Part shown: positions 8,830 to 17,378 of the stretch, piece after piece
How positions within the stretch are numbered: the first letter of the stretch is position 1
How the letters are laid out: each line of letters begins with the position of its first letter
NCBI GenBank assembly: GCA_903910555.1
Contig: CAIVZZ010000019.1
Span: 1-64,000 of the forward strand
DNA length: 64,000 bases
Origin: an uncultured Gemmatimonadota bacterium
Lineage (GTDB): Bacteria > Gemmatimonadota > Gemmatimonadetes > Gemmatimonadales > Gemmatimonadaceae
Direction of reading: 5' to 3'
Made by a program: the position numbers and the translations under genes
Notes under the pieces: model-generated
The model's database searches: none
What the model was told of the DNA's origin: nothing
What the model saw: only the letters and a program-made list of their open reading frames with translations

Positions 8830-9540
8830 TTGAGTATTTCCGATGCGTTCGCACCGGCCCGTCGCAGGGGAATCGAGTTGCTGGACGACCCTGCGACCGA
8901 CCCGGCGCTTGCTGCACGGGCGCTGCGGGATATTGCGCGCAGCAACGTCTGGTTTGGCGGCGCGAACGCGGTGATTGCCGAACTGACTCCGATCCTGATC
9001 CACGCAGGCACACGTACGACGCCGCTGACATTGCTCGATGTAGGCACCGGCGCCGGCGACATCCCCGAACTCGCGCGCCGCGCCGCAGGGCGCAGCCGAG
9101 TGGAGCTGCTCACGATGGGACTGGAGATTACGCCGGCACTTGCCGCAGCGAGCCGTCCGCGCAGCGGCGATGCGATCGCAGGAAGCGCACTCGCGCTCCC
9201 GTTCGCGGATCACAGCGTCGACATCGTCACCTGTTCGCAGGTGCTCCATCACTTCGAAGCGGCGGAAGGCGCGCGATTGATTGCCGAGATGAACCGCGTT
9301 GCGCGTGTGCGCGTGATCGTTTCCGATCTCCGCCGCGCGTGGGCCGCTGCGATTGGATTCTGGCTCGCGAGCCATGCGCTGCGATTTCACCCGGTTACCC
9401 GGCATGACGGCGTGGTTTCTGTACTGCGCGGATTTCGCACGCACGAGCTCGCCGCCGCGGTGTTGAGCGCCACCGGCCGCACGCCGGACGTTCAAAACCG
9501 CCGTGGATTTCGCGTCACGGCGGCCTGGTCTCCTCAATAG
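8830..9540 (+). CDS. class I SAM-dependent methyltransferase
   Basis: A methyltransferase of about 236 residues. Motif I is LLDVGTGAGDIPELARR, followed by the acidic end of strand two (GLEITP), ALPFADHSVDIVTCSQVLHH and the post-motif VARVRVIVSDL, as in UbiE-like enzymes. No ATG fits the start of similarity; a TTG at 8830, six bases after the flavin reductase stop, gives a sensible N-terminus (MSISDAFAPARRRG). The gene sits between the flavin reductase and SRPBCC genes on the same strand and is likely co-transcribed. It probably methylates the product of the pathway; acceptor unknown. Confidence 0.88.
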   Translation: MSISDAFAPARRRGIELLDDPATDPALAARALRDIARSNVWFGGANAVIAELTPILIHAGTRTTPLTLLDVGTGAGDIPELARRAAGRSRVELLTMGLEITPALAAASRPRSGDAIAGSALALPFADHSVDIVTCSQVLHHFEAAEGARLIAEMNRVARVRVIVSDLRRAWAAAIGFWLASHALRFHPVTRHDGVVSVLRGFRTHELAAAVLSATGRTPDVQNRRGFRVTAAWSPQ

Positions 9541-9547
9541 TGCACTC

Positions 9548-10120
9548 ATGAACCATCTCCCGGTGCGGGCGCCGTTTGAACTCGGCGTTATGCCGCTCGG
9601 CCGCCCGATGCGCACGGTCGACGAAGGATTCGTGCGTGCACCGGCGCGCGCGGTATTCGAAATCGTTCGGGACGTCGAGCGCTGGCCGGCGTACCTGCCG
9701 CATTATCGGTTTGTGCGATTTCGCGAGCGCGCGAGCGACGGCGGCGGGATTGTCGAAATGGCCGCCAATCGTCCGTTCGGGTTGTTCAACTGGCCGACAT
9801 GGTGGCTGTCTGAAATGCAGGTCATCGATTCACCCGGCACCACACCCGCCGTCCGATTTCGTCACATCGGCGGTATCACGAAGGGTATGGACGTGGAATG
9901 GCGGTTCGAGTCTCGCGATGGAGGGACGGCAGTGGAACTCGTGCATGCGTGGAACGGTCCGCAGTGGCCGCTCATCGGAATATTTGCGGCGACGACGGTG
10001 ATCGGGCCGGTGTTCGTGCACGGGATCGCGTCGCGGACGCTCGCGGGGCTCGCGCGAATCGCGGAGCGTGACGCGTCAACGGGCGCACCCCGGAACGCAT
10101 CGCCCAGCGTGACCCCATGA
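9548..10120 (+). CDS. SRPBCC family protein (polyketide cyclase/coenzyme Q-binding type)
   Basis: A protein of 190 residues with the START/Bet v1-like fold used by polyketide aromatase/cyclases and by the COQ10-type lipid chaperones. Visible features are VFEIVRDVERWPAYLPHYRF at the N-terminal strand and helix, WRFESRDGGTAVELVHAW in the sheet, and a long C-terminal helix ending LAGLARIAERD. The ATG at 9548 is eight bases after the methyltransferase stop, and its stop overlaps the ketosynthase start. Adjacent placement to a ketosynthase suggests a cyclase or a lipid-binding chaperone in the same pathway. Confidence 0.85.
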   Translation: MNHLPVRAPFELGVMPLGRPMRTVDEGFVRAPARAVFEIVRDVERWPAYLPHYRFVRFRERASDGGGIVEMAANRPFGLFNWPTWWLSEMQVIDSPGTTPAVRFRHIGGITKGMDVEWRFESRDGGTAVELVHAWNGPQWPLIGIFAATTVIGPVFVHGIASRTLAGLARIAERDASTGAPRNASPSVTP

Positions 10121-11358
10121 CGACACGCAGAGTAGCCATCACCGGCATCGGTGCGATCACGCCTGTCGGCAGCGGCGGCGAGAATTTCTGGAACGGCATT
10201 CGCGCGGAGCGCTCGGCCGTGCGAACGATGACGCGCTTCGATCCGGAAATCTTCCGCTCGCATAACGCGGCGCAGGTGGACGATTTCCGCCCCGATGATC
10301 ACATCGACGCCAAGCGCGCCAAGCGGCTGGATCGTTTCGGGCAGTTTTCTGTCGCTGCGGCGCGAATGGCGATGGAAGATTCAGGAATCAAACTCGAGCG
10401 CGAAGACCGCGAGCGCATCGGCGCGATGATGGGAACGGCGCTCGGCGGAATCGGCTACGCAGAGGAGCAGCTCGGACGATTTCTCTCGGCCGGTCTGCGC
10501 GCCGTCGACGCGACGCTCGCACTTGCGGTCTTTGGCGGCGCATCGAGCTGCAACATCGCAATCGAGTTCGGCGTGAGCGGCCCGAATTCCACGAACGCAA
10601 TGAGCTGCGCGAGCGGCACGATGGCGATCGGTGAGGCGTTCCGTCAAATCCGGCACGGCTACGCCGATGTGATGCTGGCCGGAGGAGCGGAGGCGCCGCT
10701 CGCGCCTTTGTGCTTTGGTGCGTTCGCATTGATCCGCGCGATGAGCACCCGCAATGATGACCCGCAGCACGCGTCGCGTCCGTTCGACAAAGACCGCGAC
10801 GGCTTCGTGATGGGTGAGGGCGCAGTCGTGCTCACGCTCGAGGAATGGGGACGCGCGCAGTCGCGGGGCGCAAAGATCTACGCCGAGCTTTGCGGCTACG
10901 GCACGACGAACGACGCGCACCACATGACCGCGCCGCTGCCAACGGGCGCGCAGGCCGCGCGCTCGATGCGGCTCGCGCTCGACGACGCACACGTCGCGCC
11001 GCATGAAATCGGGTATATCAACGCGCACGGCAGCTCGACTCCGCTGAACGATCCGAGCGAAACGCTCGCGATCAAAACGATTTTTGGCGAGCACGCGCGC
11101 CGCATTCCGGTGAGCGGCACGAAAGGCTACTATGGTCATGCGCTCGGAGCGAGCGGCGCGTTCGAGGCGGCGATCTGCTCGCTCTCGCTGCGCGACGAGT
11201 GGATTCCACCGACGGTGAATCTCGATGTGCCGGATCCCGCGTGCGATCTCGATTATGTTCCGCGCACGGGGCGGATCACCCGTGTGGAGCATGTGCTGTC
11301 CAACTCGTTCGGATTCGGCGGCATTAACGCCGCCCTGGTTCTCCGGAGAGCGTCTTGA
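10117..11358 (+). CDS. beta-ketoacyl-ACP synthase II family ketosynthase
   Basis: Carries out decarboxylative Claisen condensation on acyl carrier protein. The 413-residue protein has an intact Cys-His-His active site: Cys164 in AMSCASGTMAIGEA, His304 in INAHGSSTPLND and His341 in GYYGHALGASGA, almost the same numbering as E. coli FabF, and ends with the FGFGGINAAL loop. The N-terminus (RRVAITGIGAITPVG) is typical. It is flanked by SRPBCC, methyltransferase and flavoenzyme genes instead of fabD, fabG or acpP, which points to a dedicated lipid or polyketide product rather than housekeeping fatty acid synthesis. No chain-length factor or acyl carrier protein is nearby. Confidence 0.93.
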   Translation: MTTRRVAITGIGAITPVGSGGENFWNGIRAERSAVRTMTRFDPEIFRSHNAAQVDDFRPDDHIDAKRAKRLDRFGQFSVAAARMAMEDSGIKLEREDRERIGAMMGTALGGIGYAEEQLGRFLSAGLRAVDATLALAVFGGASSCNIAIEFGVSGPNSTNAMSCASGTMAIGEAFRQIRHGYADVMLAGGAEAPLAPLCFGAFALIRAMSTRNDDPQHASRPFDKDRDGFVMGEGAVVLTLEEWGRAQSRGAKIYAELCGYGTTNDAHHMTAPLPTGAQAARSMRLALDDAHVAPHEIGYINAHGSSTPLNDPSETLAIKTIFGEHARRIPVSGTKGYYGHALGASGAFEAAICSLSLRDEWIPPTVNLDVPDPACDLDYVPRTGRITRVEHVLSNSFGFGGINAALVLRRAS

Positions 11359-11978
11359 TGACTGAAATCGAAGTCGACCGCGAGCGGGTGATTCAGGCCC
11401 TGTGCGCGCAATTCGCAAACGATAACCTCAGCACACAGGAACTCGAACTCCGGTTCGAGCATGCGTACAAGGCGCAAACGAGCGCTGAACTGAGCGCGCT
11501 CGTTGCCGGCCTGCCGGCGCTCCCTGCTGAGATGGCGCCCCCCGGACCGCTCTACGCCATCGCACCGGTCGGCTCGGCTGAGCCCGATGAGAAACGCCAC
11601 ATCGCGTTGATGGCCAATGTGCGCAAGAAGGGGCAGTGGACGCCGGCGCGACACAACAAGGTGCTCTGCGTCATGGGCGCGGCAAAGTTCGATTTGCGCG
11701 AAGCGCAGTTCCTGCACGGCGTGATGCACTTTGAAATCAGCGTACTCATGGGCGAGGTCGAGTTCATCGTTCCGCCCGGGCTTCGCGTCGAATGTGACGG
11801 CTTCGCGTTTATGGGAGAGTTCGACGATGCCCACGGCGACGGTCTCGCCGCGCCCGATGCGCCGGTCATTCGCGTGACGGGAACTGTGATCATGGGAGCG
11901 GCGCGCATCAAGACGCGCCTGCCGGGCGAGTCGACGCTTGAAGCGTGGCGCCGCCGCCGGCTCGAGGGAAGCCGTTAG
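11358..11978 (+). CDS. DUF1707 and LiaF-like domain protein
   Basis: A protein of 206 residues. The N-terminal 50 residues (REVIQALCAQF-like, then LSTQELELRFEHAYKAQT) match the DUF1707 SHOCT-like module, and the C-terminal half (VLCVMGAAKFDLREAQFLHG then EFIVPPGLRVECDG) matches the LiaF/DUF2154 beta-helix repeat. No membrane segment is seen. A GGAG ribosome site ten bases upstream supports the ATG at 11358, overlapping the ketosynthase stop. LiaF-type domains sense or respond to envelope stress in other bacteria; here the role is unknown. It is the last gene of the operon. Confidence 0.8.
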   Translation: MTEIEVDRERVIQALCAQFANDNLSTQELELRFEHAYKAQTSAELSALVAGLPALPAEMAPPGPLYAIAPVGSAEPDEKRHIALMANVRKKGQWTPARHNKVLCVMGAAKFDLREAQFLHGVMHFEISVLMGEVEFIVPPGLRVECDGFAFMGEFDDAHGDGLAAPDAPVIRVTGTVIMGAARIKTRLPGESTLEAWRRRRLEGSR

Positions 11979-12005
11979 CGGGTTGGTGTAGCTCCGCCAA
12001 CGACT

Positions 12006-12026
12006 CCCCCCGCACCCGGTGGGGGG
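12006..12026. terminator. possible bidirectional terminator hairpin
   Basis: Six C and six G residues (12006-12011 and 12021-12026) pair around a nine-base loop between the convergent ends of the DUF1707 and STAS genes. There is no T-run on either side, so this is a weak call. Confidence 0.4.
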
Positions 12027-12030
12027 CTGT

Positions 12031-12339
12031 TCAGTCTTCGAGTTCGAACAGGTATTCGAGCTTCGTCAGCGCAATCATCTGCTTCACGGACGCCGGAGCG
12101 CGCAGCAGCTTCGTCGCTATCATGCGCTCGCGTGCCCGCTTCTGCACCAGCACCAGCACACCGAGGCCACTGGCATCGATGTCGGTTGTATGCTGGAGGT
12201 CGATCACCACCCGCGTCTCGTTGCGCTGAATCACGCGTTCGAGATGCTCGAGTGCTGCGCGCCGGAAGTCGAGCCGGGAACCGGCGTCGAGATGCGGCGG
12301 TGCAATGAGGACTTCGTTGTAGCTCTCTGCAATCAACAT
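12031..12339 (-). CDS. STAS domain protein (anti-sigma factor antagonist type)
   Basis: A protein of 102 residues consisting of one STAS domain. The signature TDIDASGLGVLVLVQKRA holds the Ser that is phosphorylated in SpoIIAA-type antagonists. A strong GGAGGAAGG ribosome site six bases before the ATG at 12339 fixes the start; longer readings in the same frame are not supported. No partner anti-sigma kinase or PP2C phosphatase is in the window, so the signalling circuit is elsewhere. It is divergent from acs, with 418 non-coding bases between them. Confidence 0.88.
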   Translation of the reverse strand: MLIAESYNEVLIAPPHLDAGSRLDFRRAALEHLERVIQRNETRVVIDLQHTTDIDASGLGVLVLVQKRARERMIATKLLRAPASVKQMIALTKLEYLFELED

Positions 12340-12757
12340 GGTATGCCTTCCTCCGCCTGAGGCGGGAGCACACCGCGCTGCCTGGTGTTCGGTTCGCCGG
12401 TCGGAACGCGTGCAACATGTGCGGTTCCGCTCTCCTTCTTCGTTCGGCAACCGGACGATCTCGTAATCCAACTTTGAGATTCCTGGCTTTGCGGCCCCGC
12501 CTCGCGACGGGTGTGCCCTTTTCGTGGTGAAGCGAACTTCGATTGTGCCTAATAGCTAAGCGAGAACCGTGCCACAAAAAGCAAACCCCTAACCCCTGAC
12601 CTGGCATAGACTTGCACGACTATCACACTGTGACGCACAAAATCACCACTCTTTTGCGCGCGGTGAAATGCAGTCTGCAGTCGGTGTCAATTTTTCGACG
12701 TATTTCAGCGCAAGGCGCAACTATCACAATGCAGTTGTTTGTGCTTTTTTACGCGAC
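12340..12757. promoter_or_regulatory. long divergent control region between STAS gene and acs
   Basis: This 418-base stretch contains no gene. It holds an interrupted palindrome TCACA-C-TGTGA at 12623-12633, which is CRP-like in its half-sites but with the wrong spacing, and the nine bases ACTATCACA occur twice, at 12619-12627 and 12720-12728. A small CCGCCT/AGGCGG hairpin lies in the leader of the STAS gene. Regulation of acs from here is an inference. Confidence 0.4.
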
Positions 12758-14722
12758 ATGAGTGATATCGACGTTCTGCTCACAGAAACGCGATCGTTCC
12801 CGCCGCCGGAAAATTTCCGCGCGCGCGCGTTCATCAATAGCGACAGCGTCAGCGCGGAGGCCGCGCGCGATCCGGAAGGCTACTGGGCGAAAATGGCGGG
12901 TGAGCTCGAGTGGATCGCGCCATGGAAGACGGTGCTCGCCTGGAAACCTCCGCACGCGCAATGGTTCGTTGGCGGCAAGCTGAACGTCTCGGCGAATTGT
13001 GTCGACCGTCACGTTCGCGGCGCGGCGCGCAACAAAGCCGCAATCATATGGGAGGGTGAGCCGGGCGACCGGCGCACGCTGACGTACTGGGATCTGTATC
13101 GCGAAGTGCAGCAGTTCGCGAACGTCCTCAAATCGCTCGGCGTCGGGAAAGGCGATCGCGTCGGCATTTATCTGCCGCTGATTCCAGAGTGCGCGGTCGC
13201 GATGCTCGCGTGCGCGCGCATCGGCGCGATCCACTCGGTGGTGTTCGGCGGATTCTCGCCGGAGTCGCTGCGCGACCGCATGAACGACGCGCAGGCGAAA
13301 GTGCTCGTGACGTCGGACGGTGGATATCGGCGCGGGCAGATCGTGCCGCTCAAGCGCAACGCAGACAAGGCGCTGGAAGAGGCGCCGACAGTGAAGCACG
13401 TGGTCGTCGTGCAGCGGCGCACCGCGGGTCCGATTGGTGAGGCGCACGTCGAGATGCGCGAAGGGCGCGACCACTGGTACCACGAGCTGATGCGCAACGC
13501 GAGCGCGGTGTGCGCGTGCGAGACGATGGACGCCGAGGATGTCCTGTTCATTCTGTATACGTCTGGTACGACCGGAAAGCCGAAGGGAATTGTTCATACC
13601 ACCGGCGGCTACCTCACCGGCGCGACGGCGACCACCAAAGAAGTCTTTGACCTGCGCGACGACGATGTCTTCTGGTGCACGGCGGACGTCGGCTGGATCA
13701 CCGGACATTCGTATCTCGTCTACGGCCCGCTCTCCAACGGCGCGACGTGCGTGATGTACGAAGGCGCGCCCGACTGGCCCGAGAAAGATCGTTTTTGGGA
13801 TCTCTGCGAACGGCACGGCGTGACGATCCTGTACACTGCGCCGACGGCGATCCGCGCGTTCATGAAGTGGGGCGCACAGCATCCGGCGAAGCACGATCTC
13901 ACGCGGCTGCGACTGCTCGGCAGCGTCGGCGAGCCGATCAATCCGGAAGCGTGGATGTGGTATCACGAGCACATCGGCGGGAAGCGCTGCCCGATTGTCG
14001 ACACGTGGTGGCAGACGGAAACCGGCGCGATTGTGATTTCACCATTGCCGGGCGTGACCGCGACAAAACCTGGAAGCGCGACGACTGCGCTGCCGGGTTT
14101 TACGGCAGATTTGCTCGATTCCACCGGAAAGCGAATTGAAATCGGCGGAGGCCTCCTCGCGCTCACGAAGCCGTGGCCGTCGATGCTGCGCACGATCTGG
14201 GGCGATGACGCGCGCTACGTCGAGACCTATTTCACCAAGTGGAAAGACCGGCCCGATCTCTACTTCCCCGGCGACGGCGCGAAACGCGGAGACGACGGCT
14301 TTTTCTGGATCCTCGGCCGGGTCGACGACGTGCTGAACGTCGCGGGACATCGCATCGGCACGATGGAAGTCGAGAGCGCGCTCGTCGAGCATCCGGCGGT
14401 CGCCGAAGCGGCCGTCGTCGGGAAGTCGCATGACATCAAAGGGCAGGCGATTGCCGCGTTCGTCACGGTGCGGGAAGGGGTGAAAACGTCGATTTCGCTG
14501 CGCGACGAGCTGCGTGAGTTCGTGGCCAATAAGATTGGCGCGCTCGCGCGGCCCGACGACATCATTTTCAGTGCGGACTTGCCGAAAACCCGGTCCGGGA
14601 AGATTATGCGGCGGCTGCTTCGCGATATCGCGGAAGGGCGCGCGCTCGGCGATACGACGACGCTCGCGGATCCGGGCGTGGTAGCTTCGTTGAAAGATCA
14701 GTACGAGGATAAAGAGGGCTGA
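12758..14722 (+). CDS. acs: acetate--CoA ligase (acetyl-CoA synthetase)
   Basis: Activates acetate to acetyl-CoA through acetyl-AMP in the cytosol. The protein is 654 residues, as expected for Acs. The ATP-binding P-loop [18 protein letters not shown] starts near residue 266, the acetate pocket [12 protein letters not shown] near 413, the hinge and C-terminal motif [20 protein letters not shown] follows, and the acetylatable lysine lies in [13 protein letters not shown] near residue 614. The ATG at 12758 is chosen because similarity begins there; the frame stays open upstream to 12668. It stands alone, 24 bases before a kinase gene. Confidence 0.96.
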   Translation: MSDIDVLLTETRSFPPPENFRARAFINSDSVSAEAARDPEGYWAKMAGELEWIAPWKTVLAWKPPHAQWFVGGKLNVSANCVDRHVRGAARNKAAIIWEGEPGDRRTLTYWDLYREVQQFANVLKSLGVGKGDRVGIYLPLIPECAVAMLACARIGAIHSVVFGGFSPESLRDRMNDAQAKVLVTSDGGYRRGQIVPLKRNADKALEEAPTVKHVVVVQRRTAGPIGEAHVEMREGRDHWYHELMRNASAVCACETMDAEDVLFILYTSGTTGKPKGIVHTTGGYLTGATATTKEVFDLRDDDVFWCTADVGWITGHSYLVYGPLSNGATCVMYEGAPDWPEKDRFWDLCERHGVTILYTAPTAIRAFMKWGAQHPAKHDLTRLRLLGSVGEPINPEAWMWYHEHIGGKRCPIVDTWWQTETGAIVISPLPGVTATKPGSATTALPGFTADLLDSTGKRIEIGGGLLALTKPWPSMLRTIWGDDARYVETYFTKWKDRPDLYFPGDGAKRGDDGFFWILGRVDDVLNVAGHRIGTMEVESALVEHPAVAEAAVVGKSHDIKGQAIAAFVTVREGVKTSISLRDELREFVANKIGALARPDDIIFSADLPKTRSGKIMRRLLRDIAEGRALGDTTTLADPGVVASLKDQYEDKEG

Positions 14723-14746
14723 AGTACCTCTGACGGCGGGGGCAAG

Positions 14747-15730
14747 ATGCGACCACTTCTGCAGCAGGAACTGCAAGGTGCGCTCGGCGACGAGTACACA
14801 ATCGATCGGGAGTTGCCGCGCGGCGGAATGTCGCGCGTGTTTCTCGCGAACGAGAATGCGCTCGGGCGGAAAGTCGTCATCAAAGTGCTCGCGCCGGAAC
14901 TCGCCGCAACGCTGAGCGTCGAACGCTTCAAGCGCGAGATCATGCTCGCCGCGCGTCTGCAGCATCCGCACATCGTTCCGCTTCTCCATTCCGGTGTGGC
15001 AAGCGGATCGCTCTACTATACGATGCCATTTGTAGACGGCGAGTCGCTGCGCGACCGCATGAGCCGCGAACGGCAGATGAGCATTTCAGATGTGTCGCGC
15101 ATCCTCGAGGAAGTCGCGAGCGCGCTGGGATATGCGCACGAACAGGGCGTTGTTCACCGCGACATGAAGCCGGAAAATGTGCTCTTCTTCCACGGCCAGG
15201 CCGTGGTGCTCGATTTCGGCATCGCGAAAGCCCTGAGCGCGTCTGCAAACAGCGATGAACAATCAGGACGAATCACGCAGCGCGGGATGAGCCTCGGCAC
15301 GCCGGTGTATATCGCGCCCGAGCAGGCGGCGGGTGACCCGGATCTCGACCACCGCGCGGACATTTACGCGCTCGGCATCGTCACGTACGAAATGCTGTGC
15401 GGCCATCCGCCATTTTCGGGGCGCTCACCGCAGCAGGTCATGGCGGCGCACGCGACGCAGAAGCCGGAGCCGATCAGCCGACGGCGGCACGACACGCCGA
15501 ACGAACTCGCCGCGGTCGTGATGCGGTGCCTTGAGAAACGACCCGCAGACCGGCCGTCGAGCGCGATGGAAATCGCGCGCACGATTTCTGTGACACCGCT
15601 CGAAGGAACCCGGGTTGTGATGCCCGGCGGCGGCGCGTGGCGCGTTCCGGCCTGGCTGCCATGGGCGATTGCAGGCATCGCGACGTTGATTGCCGTTGCG
15701 CTGGCAGTGAAACTCGCCCGCACCGGCTAG
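14747..15730 (+). CDS. membrane-anchored Ser/Thr protein kinase
   Basis: A Hanks-type kinase of 327 residues. The glycine loop is ELPRGGMSRVF, the catalytic lysine lies in KVVIKVLAPE, the catalytic loop is HRDMKPENVLF near residue 137, and the magnesium loop is DFGIAKAL. The activation segment ends GTPVYIAPEQAAGD. One transmembrane helix closes the protein near residues 300-322 with only a few residues outside, so no extracellular sensor is present. It lies 24 bases after acs in the same direction. Substrates are unknown. Confidence 0.92.
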   Translation: MRPLLQQELQGALGDEYTIDRELPRGGMSRVFLANENALGRKVVIKVLAPELAATLSVERFKREIMLAARLQHPHIVPLLHSGVASGSLYYTMPFVDGESLRDRMSRERQMSISDVSRILEEVASALGYAHEQGVVHRDMKPENVLFFHGQAVVLDFGIAKALSASANSDEQSGRITQRGMSLGTPVYIAPEQAAGDPDLDHRADIYALGIVTYEMLCGHPPFSGRSPQQVMAAHATQKPEPISRRRHDTPNELAAVVMRCLEKRPADRPSSAMEIARTISVTPLEGTRVVMPGGGAWRVPAWLPWAIAGIATLIAVALAVKLARTG

Positions 15731-15791
15731 TGGTCCGCCGTCTGCCGTCTATTTCGTAACGTCACACCCGGTCGTTCGTCCCACTTAAGCC

Positions 15792-16157
15792 ATGTTCAAC
15801 AACTTCCTTCCCGAGTCGCTCTTCTCCAAAAAGCTTCAGCCCGCCACCGAACGGCGGATGCGGCTGGCGCAGGCGCGCGCGGAAGAAGCGATCATTCGCG
15901 CGCACGTGGAAAGCGCGCTGACGTTCGTCGATGCGCTCGCCGAAGAGTTGCCGTTTGACCGCGCGATCGACGCGTACATTCGCGTGATGGGAGTGCCGGA
16001 ACCGCTGGCGAGCATTATCGTCACGCGTGTGCTCGTGGTGCTCGGGCAGGATCTGCTCCCAGCGAAACGCGCGATGGAGCCGGTGCCGGACGAGATGCGG
16101 CCGAAGCTCAGGCTCGCGGATGCGTCGGATCGCTCGAAGCTGCCGCGCCGCGCCTAA
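15792..16157 (+). CDS. conserved hypothetical protein
   Basis: A predicted soluble, mostly helical protein of 121 residues, rich in Arg, Glu and Ala, beginning MFNNFLPESLFSKK. I do not recognise the family. There is no signal peptide, cysteine pair or metal motif. The last 50 bases overlap the 3' end of the convergent VKOR gene, so both proteins share antisense coding sequence at their C-termini. Confidence 0.65.
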   Translation: MFNNFLPESLFSKKLQPATERRMRLAQARAEEAIIRAHVESALTFVDALAEELPFDRAIDAYIRVMGVPEPLASIIVTRVLVVLGQDLLPAKRAMEPVPDEMRPKLRLADASDRSKLPRRA

Positions 16158-16560
16158 GATCCAGCGCGCTCAGTACGAATAGTGCCGTAACTATCAGCGC
16201 GCTGCCAACGCAGTAGCGGCAGATCGCGTGCAGTCGCGCGACCTCGATATACGTCAGCCAGCCTGAGAAGAGCACGCCGCTGCCGCTCATCAGCGCGAGT
16301 GCGACGCCGATCGCGCGCGATTCTACATAGCGCGCCAGCGTTCCCGTGAACGCAACGCCGAACATCGCCAGATAAAAACCGACACCCCACAGCGCGACCG
16401 GCTGTCCGAACAGCTTCGACCACTTGCTCGCCTGCACCACTTCGCAGCTGCCGGTGCCGCAGGCCAGCGTCTCGAGATAGCCCAGCTTATAAAGCGTGAG
16501 ATACGTCGCGAGAAAAACGCCGGCCAGTGACAGGACGGCGATGATCATGCGACGCGTCAT
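16108..16560 (-). CDS. vitamin K epoxide reductase family protein
   Basis: A four-helix membrane protein of 150 residues in the VKOR family, which reoxidises periplasmic thiol oxidases with quinone. The loop cysteines are Cys34 and Cys39 (LACGTGSCEVV), and the quinone-side CxxC is Cys114-Arg-Tyr-Cys117. A Ser-Lys-Trp stretch and the GQPVALWGVGFY helix are also typical. It starts directly after the stop of the DsbA-like thioredoxin gene, so the two form an oxidative folding pair. The 3' end overlaps the hypothetical gene at 15792-16157. Confidence 0.93.
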   Translation of the reverse strand: MTRRMIIAVLSLAGVFLATYLTLYKLGYLETLACGTGSCEVVQASKWSKLFGQPVALWGVGFYLAMFGVAFTGTLARYVESRAIGVALALMSGSGVLFSGWLTYIEVARLHAICRYCVGSALIVTALFVLSALDLRRGAAASSDPTHPRA

Positions 16561-17304
16561 TCAGTCGCCCTTCTTCGCGGCTGCGGGCTTCTTTGCCGAG
16601 TCGGCCTTCGCCTTGCCGCTCTCGGCAAGCACTTGATCGACAAGCTTCTTGAACTCGTCGTACGTCAGGCCGTTCACCTGCTTGTTGCCGATGATAATCG
16701 TCGGGGTCTGCGCGACATTGCGGCGCACGCCCTCGGCCTGATTTCCCTTGATGCGCGCGGTGTATTTCTGCGTGGTGACGCAGTCTTCCCACTTCGCGAC
16801 GTCCATTCCCATCTCTTTCGCGTAGCGACGGAATACCGGCAGCGGACTCTTCATGGTGGGATCGGTCAGATCGCTCCACTCATCCTGCCCCGCGTAAAGC
16901 CGATCGTGCATCTCCCAGAACTTTCCCTGGTCGTCGGCACAGGCGGCCGCGAGATGCGCCGTGAACGAGTTCAGGTGCTGTGTGAGCGGAAAATCAAAAA
17001 AGTGGAACCCGACCACGCCCGTATTGATCAAACGGGTACGAACGTCCGGCTCGGTCACGTTCGCGAAGTTGCCGCAGCCCGGGCATTCGAAATCGCCGAA
17101 CTCGAGCACCTGAACCGGCGCATCCGCGTTGCCCATCAGATGGCCTTCGGCGGCGCCTGCAGGAATCTTCGGATCGACGATGATCACCGTCGGGCCGCGA
17201 TGTGTGAGCACGTAGCCGAGCGCCGCGACGCCGATAATGGCGACGGCAACGAGCACGCCGGCGAATTGTTTGTTGTTGGCTTTCTGCACCGTCTTTTTCG
17301 CCAC
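16561..17304 (-). CDS. membrane-anchored DsbA-like thioredoxin domain protein
   Basis: A thiol-disulfide oxidoreductase of 247 residues with one N-terminal transmembrane anchor (about residues 14-33) and a DsbA-type domain. The active site is Cys74-Pro-Gly-Cys77 in FGDFECPGCGNF, and the cis-proline loop is QTPTIIIGNKQV. The C-terminal tail is Lys/Ala-rich. I chose the GTG at 17304 because AGGAG lies six bases upstream; an in-frame ATG at 17334 would add ten residues. VKOR, its likely electron acceptor, is encoded immediately downstream. It is divergent from the hydrolase gene. Confidence 0.93.
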   Translation of the reverse strand: MAKKTVQKANNKQFAGVLVAVAIIGVAALGYVLTHRGPTVIIVDPKIPAGAAEGHLMGNADAPVQVLEFGDFECPGCGNFANVTEPDVRTRLINTGVVGFHFFDFPLTQHLNSFTAHLAAACADDQGKFWEMHDRLYAGQDEWSDLTDPTMKSPLPVFRRYAKEMGMDVAKWEDCVTTQKYTARIKGNQAEGVRRNVAQTPTIIIGNKQVNGLTYDEFKKLVDQVLAESGKAKADSAKKPAAAKKGD

Positions 17305-17378
17305 GGTCGCTCCTGTTCTGTATGGGTCCCGCACACCAAAAACTAGCGTGGCGCCTCACACGAGGACAGGTTGCACGC

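Noticed and set aside
10117-11358. Housekeeping fabF
   Set aside because: The neighbours are tailoring enzymes, not acpP, fabD or fabG, and the operon overlaps point to a dedicated pathway; this cannot be settled without the rest of the genome.
12623-12633. True CRP binding site
   Set aside because: The half-sites TCACA and TGTGA are in the reverse order and one base apart, unlike the usual TGTGA-N6-TCACA.
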